64,000 nt of DNA from Sphaerolaimus hirsutus (GCA_964036195.1 CAXIWS010000288.1:1-64000), one strand, 5' to 3'; positions 28,301-35,403 are shown, counted from the first letter of the stretch. Notes: generated from the sequence alone by a model not told the origin. Made by a program: numbers and translations.

Positions 28301-30339
28301 AGGTCAGCCGACTGACACTTCCGCAATGACCGCAATTAGTAAAAAAATTGAAATGATAATTGACAATGGCCATGATAATCCAGCGCTACTGTGTAAGGAC
28401 GTGCAATACAAAAGTAAGGCATCTGTGAAACATTCAATCAAAAAAGTAATTGCACAGTAATGCAAATGCACTACACGCGGCGCGCATCGATAATCTATAG
28501 TTTGCACATAAAAATAAAAGGTCAGCCAACTGAAACTTTTGTAATGACTGCTTCAGAAGGATTAGTAAAAATCGGAAATGATAGTTGACAGTTCGGAAAA
28601 GATAATTGATGTATGCGCAGCAGTGAAACATGAAAAGATCGAAAAATTTGCCAAATTTTTCACAGACATTTCATAAAATTAAATTGTGTTAATTGAAATG
28701 TTTCGTCATGTTGAATGAAATATGAAATGTTGAATGAAATGCGGTGTGTACTATTTAAAATCATTTACCCCACAACAAAAAAAACCCACAATTCCGAAAT
28801 ACACCCCCCATCTTTTGAAATTCATAGGAATTCGTGTAAATCGCTCCACAGCCGCAGCCTAACCCCGCAATTTATATGTTTCAATTGCCCACCTGTAATA
28901 CCATGAAATACAAGCGACTGCTGGACACAATTTGGCGCCCACCAAATTGTTACCAAAATACGCCATTGCCGTTGTCGCCATGGTACAGCTCTTCTGAATT
29001 GACCAGTGCGACAACGGCGGGCTTTTTGAGTCGCTCCGGGGGGGGAGGGACGGTAATCAATCTATTTGGAGGGACTTATTTGATAAACGATTGAAACCTA
29101 TATATTGCGGGTTGGCTGGTTCCACTCCCCCGCCTTGCATTAGACGACAAAGCGGGTATAAAATATACCATGTGTCCATGTTTACCTGGGGTTTGTAAAA
29201 AAGTATTTGACGGAACATAGAAAGTGAATGTGGCAAATTTTTTACATGAATTTCTCATTATTTTACATTTTTTATCTCATCATGTTAAATACAGACCTAA
29301 GATTTATCAGATTGCATCTTATGACAGGAACGATACACCTGTTTTCCCTGTGTAAATACCTAACCCACAAATGGATAAACTTAATCCTATGATAAACTGC
29401 CCTCACCAACGGGGGTGCATCATTTAGCATGCTAGTCACGTAGTATGACTCGGAAATGCACGGTTGGTATGCTGTACTGCCTCATTTCAAGTGCTACTGT
29501 GCTAGAAGTGAATTGAGAAGTGAAATGAAAAGTGAATTGCGAAATAAAAAAGTACAACACACACATGGCAAGTGACAAGAAAATGCTTAAAAAATATATA
29601 ACAAATTCAATTCACATCTAATGCTCATGAAATCCATCTTAAGTATCGCATTTGATGAGCAAGCATGAAATGATTTTATGGTGGCATACAACGTGTAGCT
29701 AGTTGTCATGTCAAGCGATGCCTAAGATCCTAAGTGAGCTTTTTGGCAGCATACTAAACGACTAGCATCCTAAGTGGTCTGGCCTCTCACTAACTGGCAA
29801 ATTGCCCGCGCGTATGACAAATATTCGGTTTGACAAATAGGCGAAAACATATGCAAAACTTATTCGTATGATAAAATTGCGTTTTGATAGAAACATAGGG
29901 AGACGTGAAAACTAGTGTGTGTAGGGCCATTCCCAATAAGTGCAAAAATAGCATGTAACAAAGTGTGCAAAGCTTTCAGGGATCGGGTTTAAAAAAAAAT
30001 TTCGGGACTGCAAAATCCCAAAAAATAATTCTGGGGTCAGGATCGTGATCGCATTTGAACCCTGGAGTCAAATGTAGAAGTAGACAAATCATCAAGAATT
30101 AGCCCACCTTTATAGTCCCTAAATTCCTCAAATTTGCCACGCTCGTCCTGTAGTTCCTGGATCGCCTTCCGTAAATGCTCAGCTGGACAAAACGGCACCC
30201 GCTTTTCTATGCGGATGTGAGTGTTGTAACTGCCATCGTTGCGATTGTGTGATCCAGACGACGTGGATGGTGCATGCGCAGCCCCATACCCACTAGATGT
30301 GGACGCAACTGCAGCTGCGACCTTTTCGGTAGACTGCAT
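1132..30339 (-). CDS. SET-hAT fusion gene, whole model (31 coding exons)
   Basis: Predicted chromatin and transposase fusion protein of about 2079 residues. Exons, from 5' to 3': 30339-30108, 26557-26392, 26109-25868, 25195-24977, 24703-24461, 24199-23981, 23724-23494, 23235-23023, 22772-22567, 21623-21508, 20321-20071, 19734-19627, 18815-18617, 17587-17404, 16955-16836, 15647-15429, 14910-14701, 13854-13582, 12482-12195, 11110-10916, 9728-9582, 9066-8803, 8436-8218, 7143-6757, 5517-5395, 4339-4148, 3927-3769, 3476-3357, 2917-2798, 2434-2234, 1305-1132. Every junction is GT-AG and phase-compatible, and the total is 6240 nt including TGA. Order: SET (about 78-210), duplicated linker (214-588), Cys/His region (658-780), hAT transposase (about 780-1427), tail with AT-hooks (1428-2079). 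Weakest points are the donor after 22567 (CTA then GTTTTT) and the 5' end. The SET part and the hAT part could still be neighbouring genes. Domain identities are firm; the single transcript is inference. Confidence 0.7.
1480..1685. mobile_element. GTTGACATCCA-type MITE fragment
   Basis: Contains GAGTTGACACCGAAACAGTTGACATCCACTGTGTGGAGCGC-type end sequence (about 1636-1683), shared with the longer element at 19180-19610. Intronic to nothing; it lies in intron 30 of the SET-hAT gene. Confidence 0.5.
1684..2135. mobile_element. GGACGTATCCAGG-type MITE with G/C-run interior
   Basis: Begins AGGACGTATCCAGG with a long G run and ends AATCCTGGATACGTCC, an inverted pair. The interior has TTTTGCGCGCAAGCGCGCAA and a GGCGCTGGCGCC-rich stretch. 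Lies in intron 30. Confidence 0.7.
2234..2434 (-). CDS. SET-hAT gene exon 30: acidic exon
   Basis: A 67-codon exon beginning AVRENCHRQRKNSGGSKTLS and continuing into an acidic segment (EVENSFGEDGGDSTDSNETD) ending EKKQQ before donor GTATCG. Phase 0 on both sides. Low-complexity acidic composition, no domain recognised. Confidence 0.65.
2798..2917 (-). CDS. SET-hAT gene exon 29: Pro/Glu-rich exon, copy 2
   Basis: Near-identical duplicate of the exon at 3357-3476, the same 40 codons with the same acceptor and GTTAGT donor. The copies may be used together or alternatively; both are symmetric in phase 0, so either splicing choice keeps the frame. Confidence 0.62.
3357..3476 (-). CDS. SET-hAT gene exon 28: Pro/Glu-rich exon, copy 1
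   Basis: A 40-codon exon, phase 0 on both sides. It encodes VVSTSNIDEHPVKLNEMVVV, then DSVPAPDPEAPINPPENSEP, before donor GTTAGT. It lies in a direct duplication of about 258 bp whose other copy holds the exon at 2798-2917. The reading frame is intact in both copies. Confidence 0.65.
3769..3927 (-). CDS. SET-hAT gene exon 27: basic then acidic segment
   Basis: A 53-codon exon read in the phase-0 frame: basic (HKLLRRPLRKNMLKMARDP), then ENPADEEEEEADSGTHIHYT before donor GTACGT. A second frame is also open across this exon, so frame choice rests on phase continuity with both neighbours. Confidence 0.55.
4148..4339 (-). CDS. SET-hAT gene exon 26: second AT-hook
   Basis: A 64-codon exon containing VAGKKRRGRPRTTSRSCSRD, a second AT-hook-like core (R-R-G-R-P-R), then Ser/Asp/Gly-rich sequence and a basic end RPKRATPVKK before donor GTACGC. 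Phase 0. Two AT-hooks in consecutive exons make a DNA-tethering tail likely. Confidence 0.75.
4921..5235. mobile_element. TACCGTATT-family MITE, degenerate
   Basis: Starts TACTGTATTTCCTCGAATTA, with GAGGGGGG blocks, the internal palindrome GTACATGATGTACATCATT-like motif near 5105-5135, and TTTATTTTTTCCTCAG-type segments. The right end is unclear. Confidence 0.5.
5395..5517 (-). CDS. SET-hAT gene exon 25: first AT-hook
   Basis: A 41-codon exon ending AAKPRGRPPKKHQQAM. The P-R-G-R-P core flanked by Lys is a classical AT-hook, which inserts into the minor groove of AT-rich DNA. Acceptor CAG at 5518, donor GTGAAC at 5394, phase 0 both sides. Confidence 0.75.
5935..6185. mobile_element. ACACACTAGTTTTCACCGTGAC-type MITE
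   Basis: Inverted ends: CCTACACACACTAGTTTTCA on the left and AAAACTAGTGTGTGTTGCAC on the right. A relative lies at 16559-16808, and an end fragment at 29899-29935. Confidence 0.6.
6282..6615. mobile_element. GAGGCGTCTAATTCTAAAAGTCG-type MITE
   Basis: Left end GAGGCGTCTAATTCTAAAAG. The right half carries CCTTATGGGAAATTTATGGACTTGTCGACTTTAAGAAATCGG, which is shared with copies at 11903-12130, 13957-14330 and 58385-58812. Confidence 0.6.
6757..7143 (-). CDS. SET-hAT gene exon 24: large basic tail exon
   Basis: Encodes 129 residues: RIDNFGNMGDSISSAPPTKR, a Lys/Arg/Ser-rich part (SSSAECKRKKLGVSP), then ELPPLTKYHIQTPMQIKQCA and a His/Arg-rich end at QRMTS. Acceptor TTTTCCAG, donor GTTAGT. Coding character and phase 0 fit the model. 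No domain recognised; the basic patches could serve nuclear import or DNA contact. It could also be the first coding exon of a separate downstream gene, since an internal ATG lies at 7122. Confidence 0.65.
8218..9066 (-). CDS. SET-hAT gene exons 22-23: helical then acidic tail
   Basis: Exon 9066-8803 (88 codons) encodes a charged, helix-prone segment with NQDLAKELIDLDRVPF and AAKAWEIACERVDAQKAQAA. Exon 8436-8218 (73 codons) is Asp/Glu-rich (DDADGAEDDDNFDDFSGYDE), then Gly/Ser/Thr-rich to ETM. Both are phase 0, in line with the hAT exons, but hAT transposases normally stop soon after the dimerisation motif, so this is extra sequence. The ends at 8803 (GTGAAT) and 8218 (GTTGGT) are the chosen donors. 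No family recognised. Confidence 0.65.
9211..9373. mobile_element. CCACACACGCTAGTTGACA-type MITE
   Basis: Inverted ends GGCCCCACACACGCTAGTTG and CAAGTAGCGTGTGTGGGCCC, each followed inward by GACACCAAATGTCAA-like sequence. Relatives at 17682-18172, 41790-41958, 45546-45705, 48451-48663, 62153-62355 and 63448-63698. Confidence 0.75.
9582..11110 (-). CDS. SET-hAT gene exons 20-21: hAT C-terminal dimerisation region
   Basis: Exons 11110-10916 and 9728-9582, phase 0. The first has an acidic patch (ESDDDVEEIDVE) and ends SLDPIEHWKKL, the hAT D-P-x-x-x-W segment. The second encodes IICLSVPATTAAEERVFSIT, matching the (L)S-x-P-A-T-(S/T)-A-x-x-E-R-x-F-S signature of the hAT dimerisation domain. Its Glu (about 1404-1405) is the usual third acidic residue. 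The donor after GMKQ is GTATTT. Together with the upstream exons this gives a full-length transposase core. Confidence 0.92.
10090..10510. mobile_element. TTTACACGG-type MITE
   Basis: Inverted ends GCATTTACACAGATTTTTGT and ACAAAATCCGTGTAAACGCG in intron 20. Related ends occur at 3598, 40634-41057 and 48281-48405. Confidence 0.6.
11225..11570. mobile_element. GGACGTACGCAGG-type MITE with G/C runs
   Basis: AAGGACGTACGCAGG plus a G run at the left; AATCCTGCGTACGTCC at the right. It contains GGCGCCAGCGCCA repeats similar to those at 1930-2020 and 52205-52270. Confidence 0.7.
12195..15647 (-). CDS. SET-hAT gene exons 16-19: hAT C-x2-H site and insertion domain
   Basis: Exons 15647-15429, 14910-14701, 13854-13582, 12482-12195, all phase 0. 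The first is very basic and ends WTGCFAHSLQ, the conserved C-x2-H motif of hAT proteins. The second carries a TETRWCSMYY segment, equivalent to the hAT TRWxS motif. The third is the helical insertion domain (ELDRFNVFMEPFASVTKAIQ). The fourth has FWALCTVFDPRYAYL, the hAT LDPRyK-type motif, then a Ser/Thr/Ala-rich end. No stop or frameshift is needed anywhere in this stretch. Confidence 0.88.
15725..16330. mobile_element. TACCGTATT-family MITE cluster
   Basis: Blocks of C runs (CGAACTACCCCC, CGAAATACCCC) and G runs (TTCGAGGGGG), with GTACATGATGTACATCATTC near 16190-16213, ending GAGGTAATATGGTA at 16329. Probably two or more nested copies in intron 15. Confidence 0.65.
16559..16808. mobile_element. 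ACACACTAGTTTTC-type MITE
   Basis: Inverted ends CTACACACACTAGTTTTCGC and AAAACTAGTGTGTGTGTAGG, in intron 15 just upstream of exon 15. Confidence 0.65.
16836..17587 (-). CDS. SET-hAT gene exons 14-15: hAT RNase-H-like catalytic segment
   Basis: Exons 17587-17404 and 16955-16836. The first reads SAKHGESMMCVQAYFFDFQT, then a beta-rich part and ETIAQRFFDCLDDHGITTDK ending KIFR. The second begins VISDNGANMKKGLK. In hAT transposases this is the strand-rich RNase-H-like core, with the second catalytic Asp in a (T/S)DNxxN motif. Here S-D-N-G-A-N is intact at about residue 947. Phase 0 junctions. Confidence 0.9.
18617..19734 (-). CDS. SET-hAT gene exons 12-13: start of hAT transposase core
   Basis: Exons 19734-19627 and 18815-18617. 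The first encodes FWKKRSNVRAYWSSALYKAS, ending at CVPLSF. The second continues VEEKCERAYMRSVL, then YALPSRTFIKKVM and HITVATDIW. The order LSFVE - LPSRxT - T-D-I-W is the typical N-terminal segment of hAT transposases, and the Asp of TDIW (about residue 880) is at the position of the first catalytic Asp. The TG then G split codon makes the Trp. All borders are strong GTGAGT or pyrimidine-AG sites. Confidence 0.9.
19180..19610. mobile_element. GGCGCTCC-TTGACA MITE with internal tandem repeat
   Basis: Left end AGGCGCTCCATACACTGG and right end CCAGTGTGTGTGTGGCGCCT. Four tandem copies of GTCAACTGTTTTGGT follow the left end, and an inner inverted segment (CCATAAACTGAAGATTTATG) lies at the centre. 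Confidence 0.7.
20071..20321 (-). CDS. SET-hAT gene exon 11: BED-like zinc finger second half
   Basis: Encodes FRRHKCVRKAVLTKHFFNVH followed by a basic/Gln-rich segment ending in QQQQER. The spaced H and H in LTKHFFNVHQ match the second half of a BED-type finger, the DNA-binding domain usual at the N-terminus of hAT transposases. The CGFC pair of the previous exon could supply the cysteines. Phase 2 in, phase 1 out with donor GTGAGT; the split codon gives Gln. The position just before the hAT core supports a DNA-binding role. Confidence 0.7.
20826..21197. mobile_element. TACCGTATT-family MITE
   Basis: TACCGTATCACCTCGAAATA at the left and TTCGAGGTAATACGGTA at the right. Internal CCCATGGGGG, GTACATTGCTGCATACATGA and long G runs. 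Intron 10. Confidence 0.8.
21508..21623 (-). CDS. SET-hAT gene exon 10: Cys-rich zinc-binding exon
   Basis: Encodes about 38 residues: a basic start (SDDKQKKWKRNTRW), then IICGFCVDNYCDKHPEA. The C-x2-C-x4-C-x2-H spacing suggests a small zinc site, reminiscent of Cys-rich fingers in transposases (BED or piggyBac-type tails). Phase 0 in, phase 2 out; the donor is a strong GTGAGT, and the split codon forms Ser with the next exon. Treeble-like or BED-like identity is inference. Confidence 0.6.
22567..22772 (-). CDS. SET-hAT gene exon 9: composite linker exon
   Basis: The 5' half repeats the linker exon (VPPSDDPPASQQ through PEPDACT). The 3' half is unrelated and reads IRHIGNTPNFGTSAPQKRLL, then a charged segment ending ENTPKQKKL. 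It looks like a sixth linker copy fused to a single-copy exon. It enters in phase 1; the best exit is phase 0 at CTA followed by GTTTTTTT, a weak donor. An alternative donor is ACAA then GTGAAT at about 22557. This is the least certain splice in the gene. Confidence 0.5.
22590..25260. repeat. Tandem array of six units of about 460-505 bp
   Basis: Six consecutive direct repeats, each with one linker exon, a GCCAGCGCCAGC minisatellite of varying length, a poly-G tract beside TTGTTATATGTTGGCAGACT, and TCGCCTAGCTATCTATTGCAGG. The first unit (22.6-22.8 kb) is fused to other coding sequence. Confidence 0.9.
23023..25195 (-). CDS. SET-hAT gene exons 4-8: five tandemly duplicated linker exons
   Basis: Five exons (25195-24977, 24703-24461, 24199-23981, 23724-23494, 23235-23023) lie in near-identical genomic units of about 475-505 bp. 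All are phase 1 at both ends, so copies can be added or lost without breaking the frame. Each encodes VPPSDDPPASQQASVAESPA, an acidic/Pro stretch, a variable Ala-Gly run from a GCTGGC-type minisatellite, and a C-terminal AHAVCDAE(H/R)CGNLHQQ followed by AGC. The spacing C-x4-C-x3-H-x7-C could bind metal, but I know no family with it. Exon lengths differ (219, 243, 219, 231, 213 nt) by whole codons in the Ala-Gly run. Probably a disordered spacer between SET and the transposase. Confidence 0.75.
25868..26557 (-). CDS. SET-hAT gene exons 2-3: KMT5A-like SET domain
   Basis: Two exons (26557-26392 and 26109-25868) encode a complete SET lysine methyltransferase domain, residues about 78-213. Visible motifs in order: GRGVITKRDI (S-adenosylmethionine-binding GxG), VAEYKG, YLYYFTYN, CCVDAT, RLINHS (the NH motif), LRALRDIKAGEELAYDYGER with the catalytic-region Tyr, then FPWMKK. 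The CVDAT-RLINHS-YDYGER-PWxK order is that of KMT5A/PR-Set7, the histone H4 Lys20 monomethyltransferase family, which also ends shortly after the PW motif. The split codon at the junction (TG then T) restores Cys. Substrate specificity here is unknown. The 3' exon ends T then GTGAGTTTATACAGGG, nearly the donor sequence of the downstream duplicated linker exons. SET identity is very secure. Confidence 0.93.
26661..27246. repeat. Segmental duplication, copy 1 (intron 1 of SET-hAT gene)
   Basis: Nearly identical to 28640-29237, including an open frame starting MFQLPTCNTMKYKRLLD that is conserved in both copies. A second shared block follows: 27866-28005 matches 29239-29379. Confidence 0.85.
27614..27860. 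mobile_element. TACCGTATT-family MITE, truncated
   Basis: Begins TACCGTATTACCTCGAAATA with CCCATGGGGG, TTCGCCAGCAAAATTTGAGG and TTATTTCGTCAGAAATTTTC. The right end is missing where the second duplicated block starts. Confidence 0.65.
28640..29237. repeat. Segmental duplication, copy 2
   Basis: Pairs with 26661-27246. Copy 2 carries an 8-bp insertion near 29170 (GTGTCCAT) and a few substitutions. Lies in intron 1. Confidence 0.85.
30108..30339 (-). CDS. SET-hAT gene exon 1: N-terminal region
   Basis: The first coding exon encodes residues 1-77 from ATG at 30339, with A at -3. It is Ser/Ala/Gly-rich, then charged, and ends FEEFRDYK just before the SET glycine motif. The donor is AAAG then GTGGGC, phase 1, and the split Gly begins the GRG motif with the next exon. 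The frame stays open upstream to an AG at about 30393, so this may be an internal exon with a start further 5'. A pre-SET helical region at this position is usual for KMT5A relatives. Confidence 0.7.
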
Positions 30340-31650
30340 TATTGCATTTGCAAGCAATATTTTTACGTAGGTGCCATAATATTTATCGGATTCTGCAATT
30401 GCAAAATGCTCATTAAGTATACCAACATGCCAGCACCGTGAGGCGCTTGTGGGGTAGGACCGTGGGACACCAATCACAACAATGCGGGAAAAAAATGCAA
30501 AGAGGTAATAGCTGTTTATGTGAGATAAATGCACATTGTAGGCTTGTTGTAGCAATCAACACTAGACACAAATTCAGCAAACTTCTGAAAATAGGTTTAT
30601 AATACCTTGAAAAATGTGTAAAAATGGCGCTTGCTTATTTGTTTTCCGTTTAATTTTTCACTATCCTATTGTAATAGCTGATTGACAGACACCACTATAC
30701 TGCTATCGCCATATACATTCTGCGCCCTCACCAATGGCTTTATTAGTAATGCAATGCAGCATCGTATTGTAATGTTCATCTTAGCAAAGCGGACGGAAGT
30801 TGTAATTATGTGTTATAGTTACGGCTACAGTGTATTGTATGCGTATGTAATTGACTAGGATATTTATTGCTCGGAAACTGCTTGCTAATGCTGTGTACCG
30901 TACCCACGGTACATAAGCATGCCACAACAGCTGCGTTGCGCTTCCGCTATCGTACGTATTGTATGCATTGTCATTCCCAGTTAATTCCTGAGCTGTCAAT
31001 CACTCAGTCAGTTCCTCAGTCATCGAGTCGAGTCGAGAGTCGAGCGACGAGCGATACTTATTTTCGTCGATAGATTTATATAATAGAATCGATGTATTTT
31101 GATTTTGGGGGTTGGTTTGGTGTTGAGTCAGTTCAGTGGGGTGGGGGGGGGGGGGGTTGGTTTGTTTGGGTGGGTGGATATGGAACTCAATCAATGAGCA
31201 TAACCAACAATGATTAAGTAAAATACAGCACAGCTCTGCTAGTTCTAGATACACCAAAAATATGCTTTGCTCAGACACAACGACAACACTTTGATGGCAC
31301 ATGCAGCCAGGAACGTATCCAGGATTTTTGAGCGGGGGGCTGCTTGTTTACGGAGGCCGGCAAGGGGGGGGGGGCGGCTCAGTACATGAGCATTTCATAT
31401 ATGAAATGGATTTCATGGGCATTAGAAGTGAACTGGTTGACACACCTGTGTCCACTGATCCGTGTCAACTCAGATTTCGTCTTCACATGTCGTAGTACGA
31501 TCTACATGCGGCAATGTTGAAAAATTATTATTACATGAAGTCCATAGAATTTCTATTCGCATTTATTCTATGACGCACACTCCTTTTTCACACGTGCAAA
31601 AATTATCGTTATCCGTGTGTGAATTTCCGACGCATATAAACAAATGCAAG

Positions 31651-31790
31651 GAACAGTGCCCGACAAAAGTAGATTTTTCACACTCTCCCAAATTCACACA
31701 ATAATTCACACACCGACATTGGGAGATGCAAGCCTGCCCCGTGAAAAAGCTAGGTTTGCGTAGGGGTCAACCGTCAAGGGTCAAATAAAT
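31651..31790. repeat. Left inverted repeat flanking gene A
   Basis: CAGTGCCCGACAAAAGTAGA through TTGGGAGATGCAAGCCTGCC to the GGGTCAAATAAATG segment. The reverse complement is at 35404-35514, with one short indel and few substitutions. Confidence 0.8.
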
Positions 31791-32139
31791 GAACAGACGC
31801 ATACGCACGCGTTCTATAAGTTTATGTGTGAATGCCGGTGCCGGATGCTTTGATTTTCAATGATAGAAAGGTCGCTCTGCGCCTGCGAGGCTCATGCATC
31901 CTAAATATGATTTCACACATATTAGTTGACACTTGACCGTGGTGATATATATTTTCATGATTATATATACTTTTTGAGGGGGGGGGGGGTGAAACGGATG
32001 TCATGGCATGGCAGCATTATTTAAGTAATTTTTTAGCTGTCACTTCCGGTTCCGCGTAAACCGTTTTTCATATTGCCGCCATATTGTTTTTCATATTGCT
32101 TTATGAACAACTGTGAATGCCAGAAAAATGGCCAAAATC

Positions 32140-32370
32140 TCTATCCCTATAACCCAATCCCAATCCCGGAAAAATCCCAATCCCGATCCCGTGACCCCAA
32201 TCCCGGCCAATCCCGATCCCGAAATCTCAAAAAACCAATCCCGATCCCGATCCCGAAATCTCAAAAAACCAATCCTGATCCCGAAACCCCAATCCCGATC
32301 CAGATCCCGATCCCGAAATCTCAAAAAGTGAATCCCGATCCCGAAAAGTCAATCTCGTTTGAAATTGAAC
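32140..32370. repeat. CCCGATCCCGAA minisatellite
   Basis: Degenerate tandem copies of CCCGATCCCGAAATCTCAAA just upstream of the gene A start. Confidence 0.85.
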
Positions 32371-32503
32371 CCTAGCTGTTGTTGATTTGAAACCATTTCA
32401 CGTTCACAAGCAGACATTTCATGTTTCGCAGAGACGCAATTGAGGAACCTTGTGGAAACTGCAGCAATTGGCGGATTCCGGGGGATACATACATACCTAC
32501 AAA

Positions 32504-33823
32504 ATGGACGCGAGCACAGGTGGGTTATCTTTCTATATCCGTAAAGGGATTCATTATACTCTGAATAATGTCCCAACCGAACTGCACAAAAATATTTTGA
32601 GCATCAAGGTGCATACATCTTTAGACGCAACCGGTCAACAGAAAACGGAAAGATATCGGAAAATGAATATATTAACTGTATACCTGGAAAATAACATCGG
32701 ATCGGAAAAAGGTTGTCTATCTATCTAGGTATAGATACACAGCACAACTATCCTCTGTCTGTCCTCCCTTTATTTATATATGTCATTTGATGATCAATAA
32801 GTGCAGGGGGTGTTACGAAAATCGTATTGCTTTATGCATACGCATCAACCAATGAACAAAATTTACACCTTAATCTCTCAGATTCCGAAGCGCGCTACGA
32901 GCTGCCGATCTGGCAGCCTCAGATCAACATGCGTTGGTACCCTATGTACCAGAAGACAATCGTGGCGCCGGCCCTAAGGTGCATCATTGACACAAATTAC
33001 GAAAGCGAGATGCACCCTTTTGCCAGCTGCACCAATTGCGGGCACCACATGATGGAGACGGTTGAATTCTATGAAAATCACCTGAATTCGACAAAAGAGG
33101 TCGTCTATCGCATTGGGGGCTTTGGCGCCGAGCTGGAAATACCGGAAATTGGGCGCAATGGTGTGTTGTATGTACATATTTCAAGTAAATGTTTTTCGAA
33201 ATGAAGTTTTTAAAGTTATCTTGTTAAAGTTATCTTTTTTAAAGTTTAATAAAAAAATCTTTTTAAACTTTGTGAAGCCTGTGAAGTTTTTGAAGTCTTT
33301 TGAAGTTTTTGAATTGATCGTAAGCCCTGACAAATCAAATTGAAACTTGCTATACGGCCGATACTAAACTAGTAAAATGGCTCTAAACAATGCTAACATT
33401 CAAAAACAAACATTTTTTTAATAAATAAAACTAAAAATAATAAAAAATGTATATAGATAAACATTCATCCTCTAGAGGAAAAGCCGCAAATAACATTTAA
33501 GCCTTATCATGTGTGTGGAACATGGAAATACCTAGATAGATATAATCTTACCTGCAGGAAATCGCTGGATTCCGAACGGTGAAGACATTCACCTTTTACT
33601 GATGACCACGGACACTGACCAAAAAGGAAATATGGTGAAAATGAGAATCTGCAATGATGCAGCGCATCCGGTCCAGATCGTGTGGATGCTAAGGCCGGAT
33701 GACAAAGGGATGGTGCGTCTGCAGTTGACGATCAACTGCCACCAGTTTAAGGAGCGCTATGGCCAACTGGCCCACGCGCCCACGGGGGGGATCGATGATG
33801 AAGACCCCGAAATTGTTCTCTAA
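32504..33823 (+). CDS. Gene A: 250-residue protein of unknown family
   Basis: Three exons: 32504-32711, 32882-33160, 33558-33823 (TAA). The start ATG has AAA just upstream and G at +4. Both introns are phase 1; the split codons give Asp70 and a Gly in GRNGNRW. The protein is beta-strand-like in texture: HYTLNNVPTELHKNILSIKV; RWYPMYQKTIVAPALRCIID; a Cys/His cluster FASCTNCGHHMMETVEFYEN (C119, C122, H124, H125, possible metal site); a C-terminal PVQIVWMLRPDDKGMVRLQL; and an acidic end GGIDDEDPEIVL. I recognise no family. It is divergent from the SET-hAT gene with about 2.2 kb between starts, and inverted repeats at about 31651 and 35404 enclose it. A short exon at the right edge of the window resembles part of exon 2. 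Confidence 0.75.
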
Positions 33824-34078
33824 ACTTCTCAACAAAAAAATGTTTCAATTAGTTTTCTAAAAACTGGCATCAAGATCAAAGTATTTTTGTCATTTTTTTG
33901 TCATGTTTTTAAAATGTTGATATGCCAGGTGTATTCACCGTCGTACATTCCTGCATTGGAAATTAAATTGATAATTTCACAAATTATCAAAATTTCAAAA
34001 AAATGCAAACTTCCAAAATTTTCGAAATTTTCAAATTTTCATAACCCCAAATTTGGATATTTTCCAATATAATTCACA

Positions 34079-34084
34079 AATAAA
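34079..34084 (+). promoter_or_regulatory. Candidate poly(A) signal of gene A
   Basis: AATAAA about 255 nt after the gene A stop codon, on the coding strand. The position is plausible for 3'-end formation, but the surroundings are AT-rich and the match could be chance. Confidence 0.35.
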
Positions 34085-34732
34085 GATAAATAATGTCCGA
34101 AAATATTTCGAAACTGTTTAAAGTCCCACGAAAAATGTATGAAAATAAAGGAAAATAATGATAAATAGAATTTTAGACTAAGAATACCCAATTTCCAATG
34201 CACAAATGATGCCTTTTCACTTAATACATGTTCATCTACCCGCATACCCAGTTGATTCCTTGTCATGCAACCATACGTGTATTGTATACTGTATACGTCT
34301 ACGTGTTTTGTCATAATACCATGTATCCAGTAGCTGTTACGTGTTACACAAGCACAAAATCTGATATTATGAGAAAATAATCCCCCCAGCCTCCTTAAAC
34401 AGCACGCAAAACGTGCTGTACCTGTACGTCTACATAAAAAAATTGAGTATTTTATCGCATAAATAAAACATGAAGTCGATCTCCATTCTCCACTACCACT
34501 CTGTGCAATTAAATGACCTGAAAAGATGGGATGGGAAATACAAACAACAATCACCCTTCCTAATTTGGCAATTTCCAATACACCTGTTGAATGTCATGTT
34601 GAGGATATGTAGCAATATTGTTTGCTATGAGCCTATGATACCCAACACCAATAGCCGCTGGATACACTAGTAAATTGCACCTAGCTGTATTTCTACATTT
34701 TTAATGTAATTTAGGTAGGTACTCTTTTATGG

Positions 34733-34987
34733 TATACTCGGCGGACATGAGACTCTGCCCTCGCACTGATTTATGTATCGTGTTGGAAGCGTGCCAATGA
34801 TTATTAAATCATGCGATTTCCGTAAAAAAAAGTTGAAAAAATTCATCGATGTGAATATGTTAATGAATAACATTATAACAGCAATCAATTTTGTCATCTT
34901 TTTATGAAACTCGCACGCGACTCGCACCATCGTTGGCACACTTCCAGCGGGAACCACGCGTGCAAGGTGTAAAGTAACCGGAGTATA
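34733..34987. mobile_element. TATACTC-type MITE (copy 1)
   Basis: Ends include GTATACTCGGCGGACATGAG on the left and CACGCGTGCAAGGTGTAAAG then GGAGTATACT on the right. A related element lies in opposite orientation at 40030-40285. Confidence 0.6.
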
Positions 34988-35403
34988 CTGTAAAAATCCT
35001 TTCTGTGAGCAATTCTCTACTGTAAAAATCGTCGAATAAACAGATACACGTTGTTTTTAAGAACATAACTTTTTTTAAACTTGTTCTTTAAATACATCGT
35101 TAATCTTTCTAAAAACTTTCGTGCGACATACACTCAGCGGCTATTCATTGTACTCGTTCCATCCAATCACCATGATCGCGTGATTATGTAAATACAAAGA
35201 AAAAAAACAATACTGGATAGTAAAAATTGGAAATTGAACGGGTATTGTCCTTTTATTTGACATTTGATCTGTCTGTGAGGTACAACATCATCAACCACAC
35301 AGTCAAAAAGATTGGCGTAAATATTCGCAGCGAACACTTGTACTTTGAATTGAACCCAGACATGATATTTGTGTTCAAATTGAACGTGTATGCGTATGTG
35401 CAT

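Larger units (their letters stand above)
30393..32503. other. Intergenic region between divergent SET-hAT gene and gene A
   Basis: About 2.1 kb separating two divergently oriented starts. It holds the left inverted repeat, a G run at 31143-31156, a fragment of the GTATCCAGGATTTTTGAGCGG element near 31312-31375 and the CCCGATCC minisatellite. I see no convincing TATA or initiator element, but a shared promoter region is plausible. Confidence 0.4.

Noticed and set aside
32091-32331. Frames rich in Arg-Asp or Pro-Ile on both strands at the CCCGATCC minisatellite
   Set aside because: Products of tandem-repeat periodicity, not genes.
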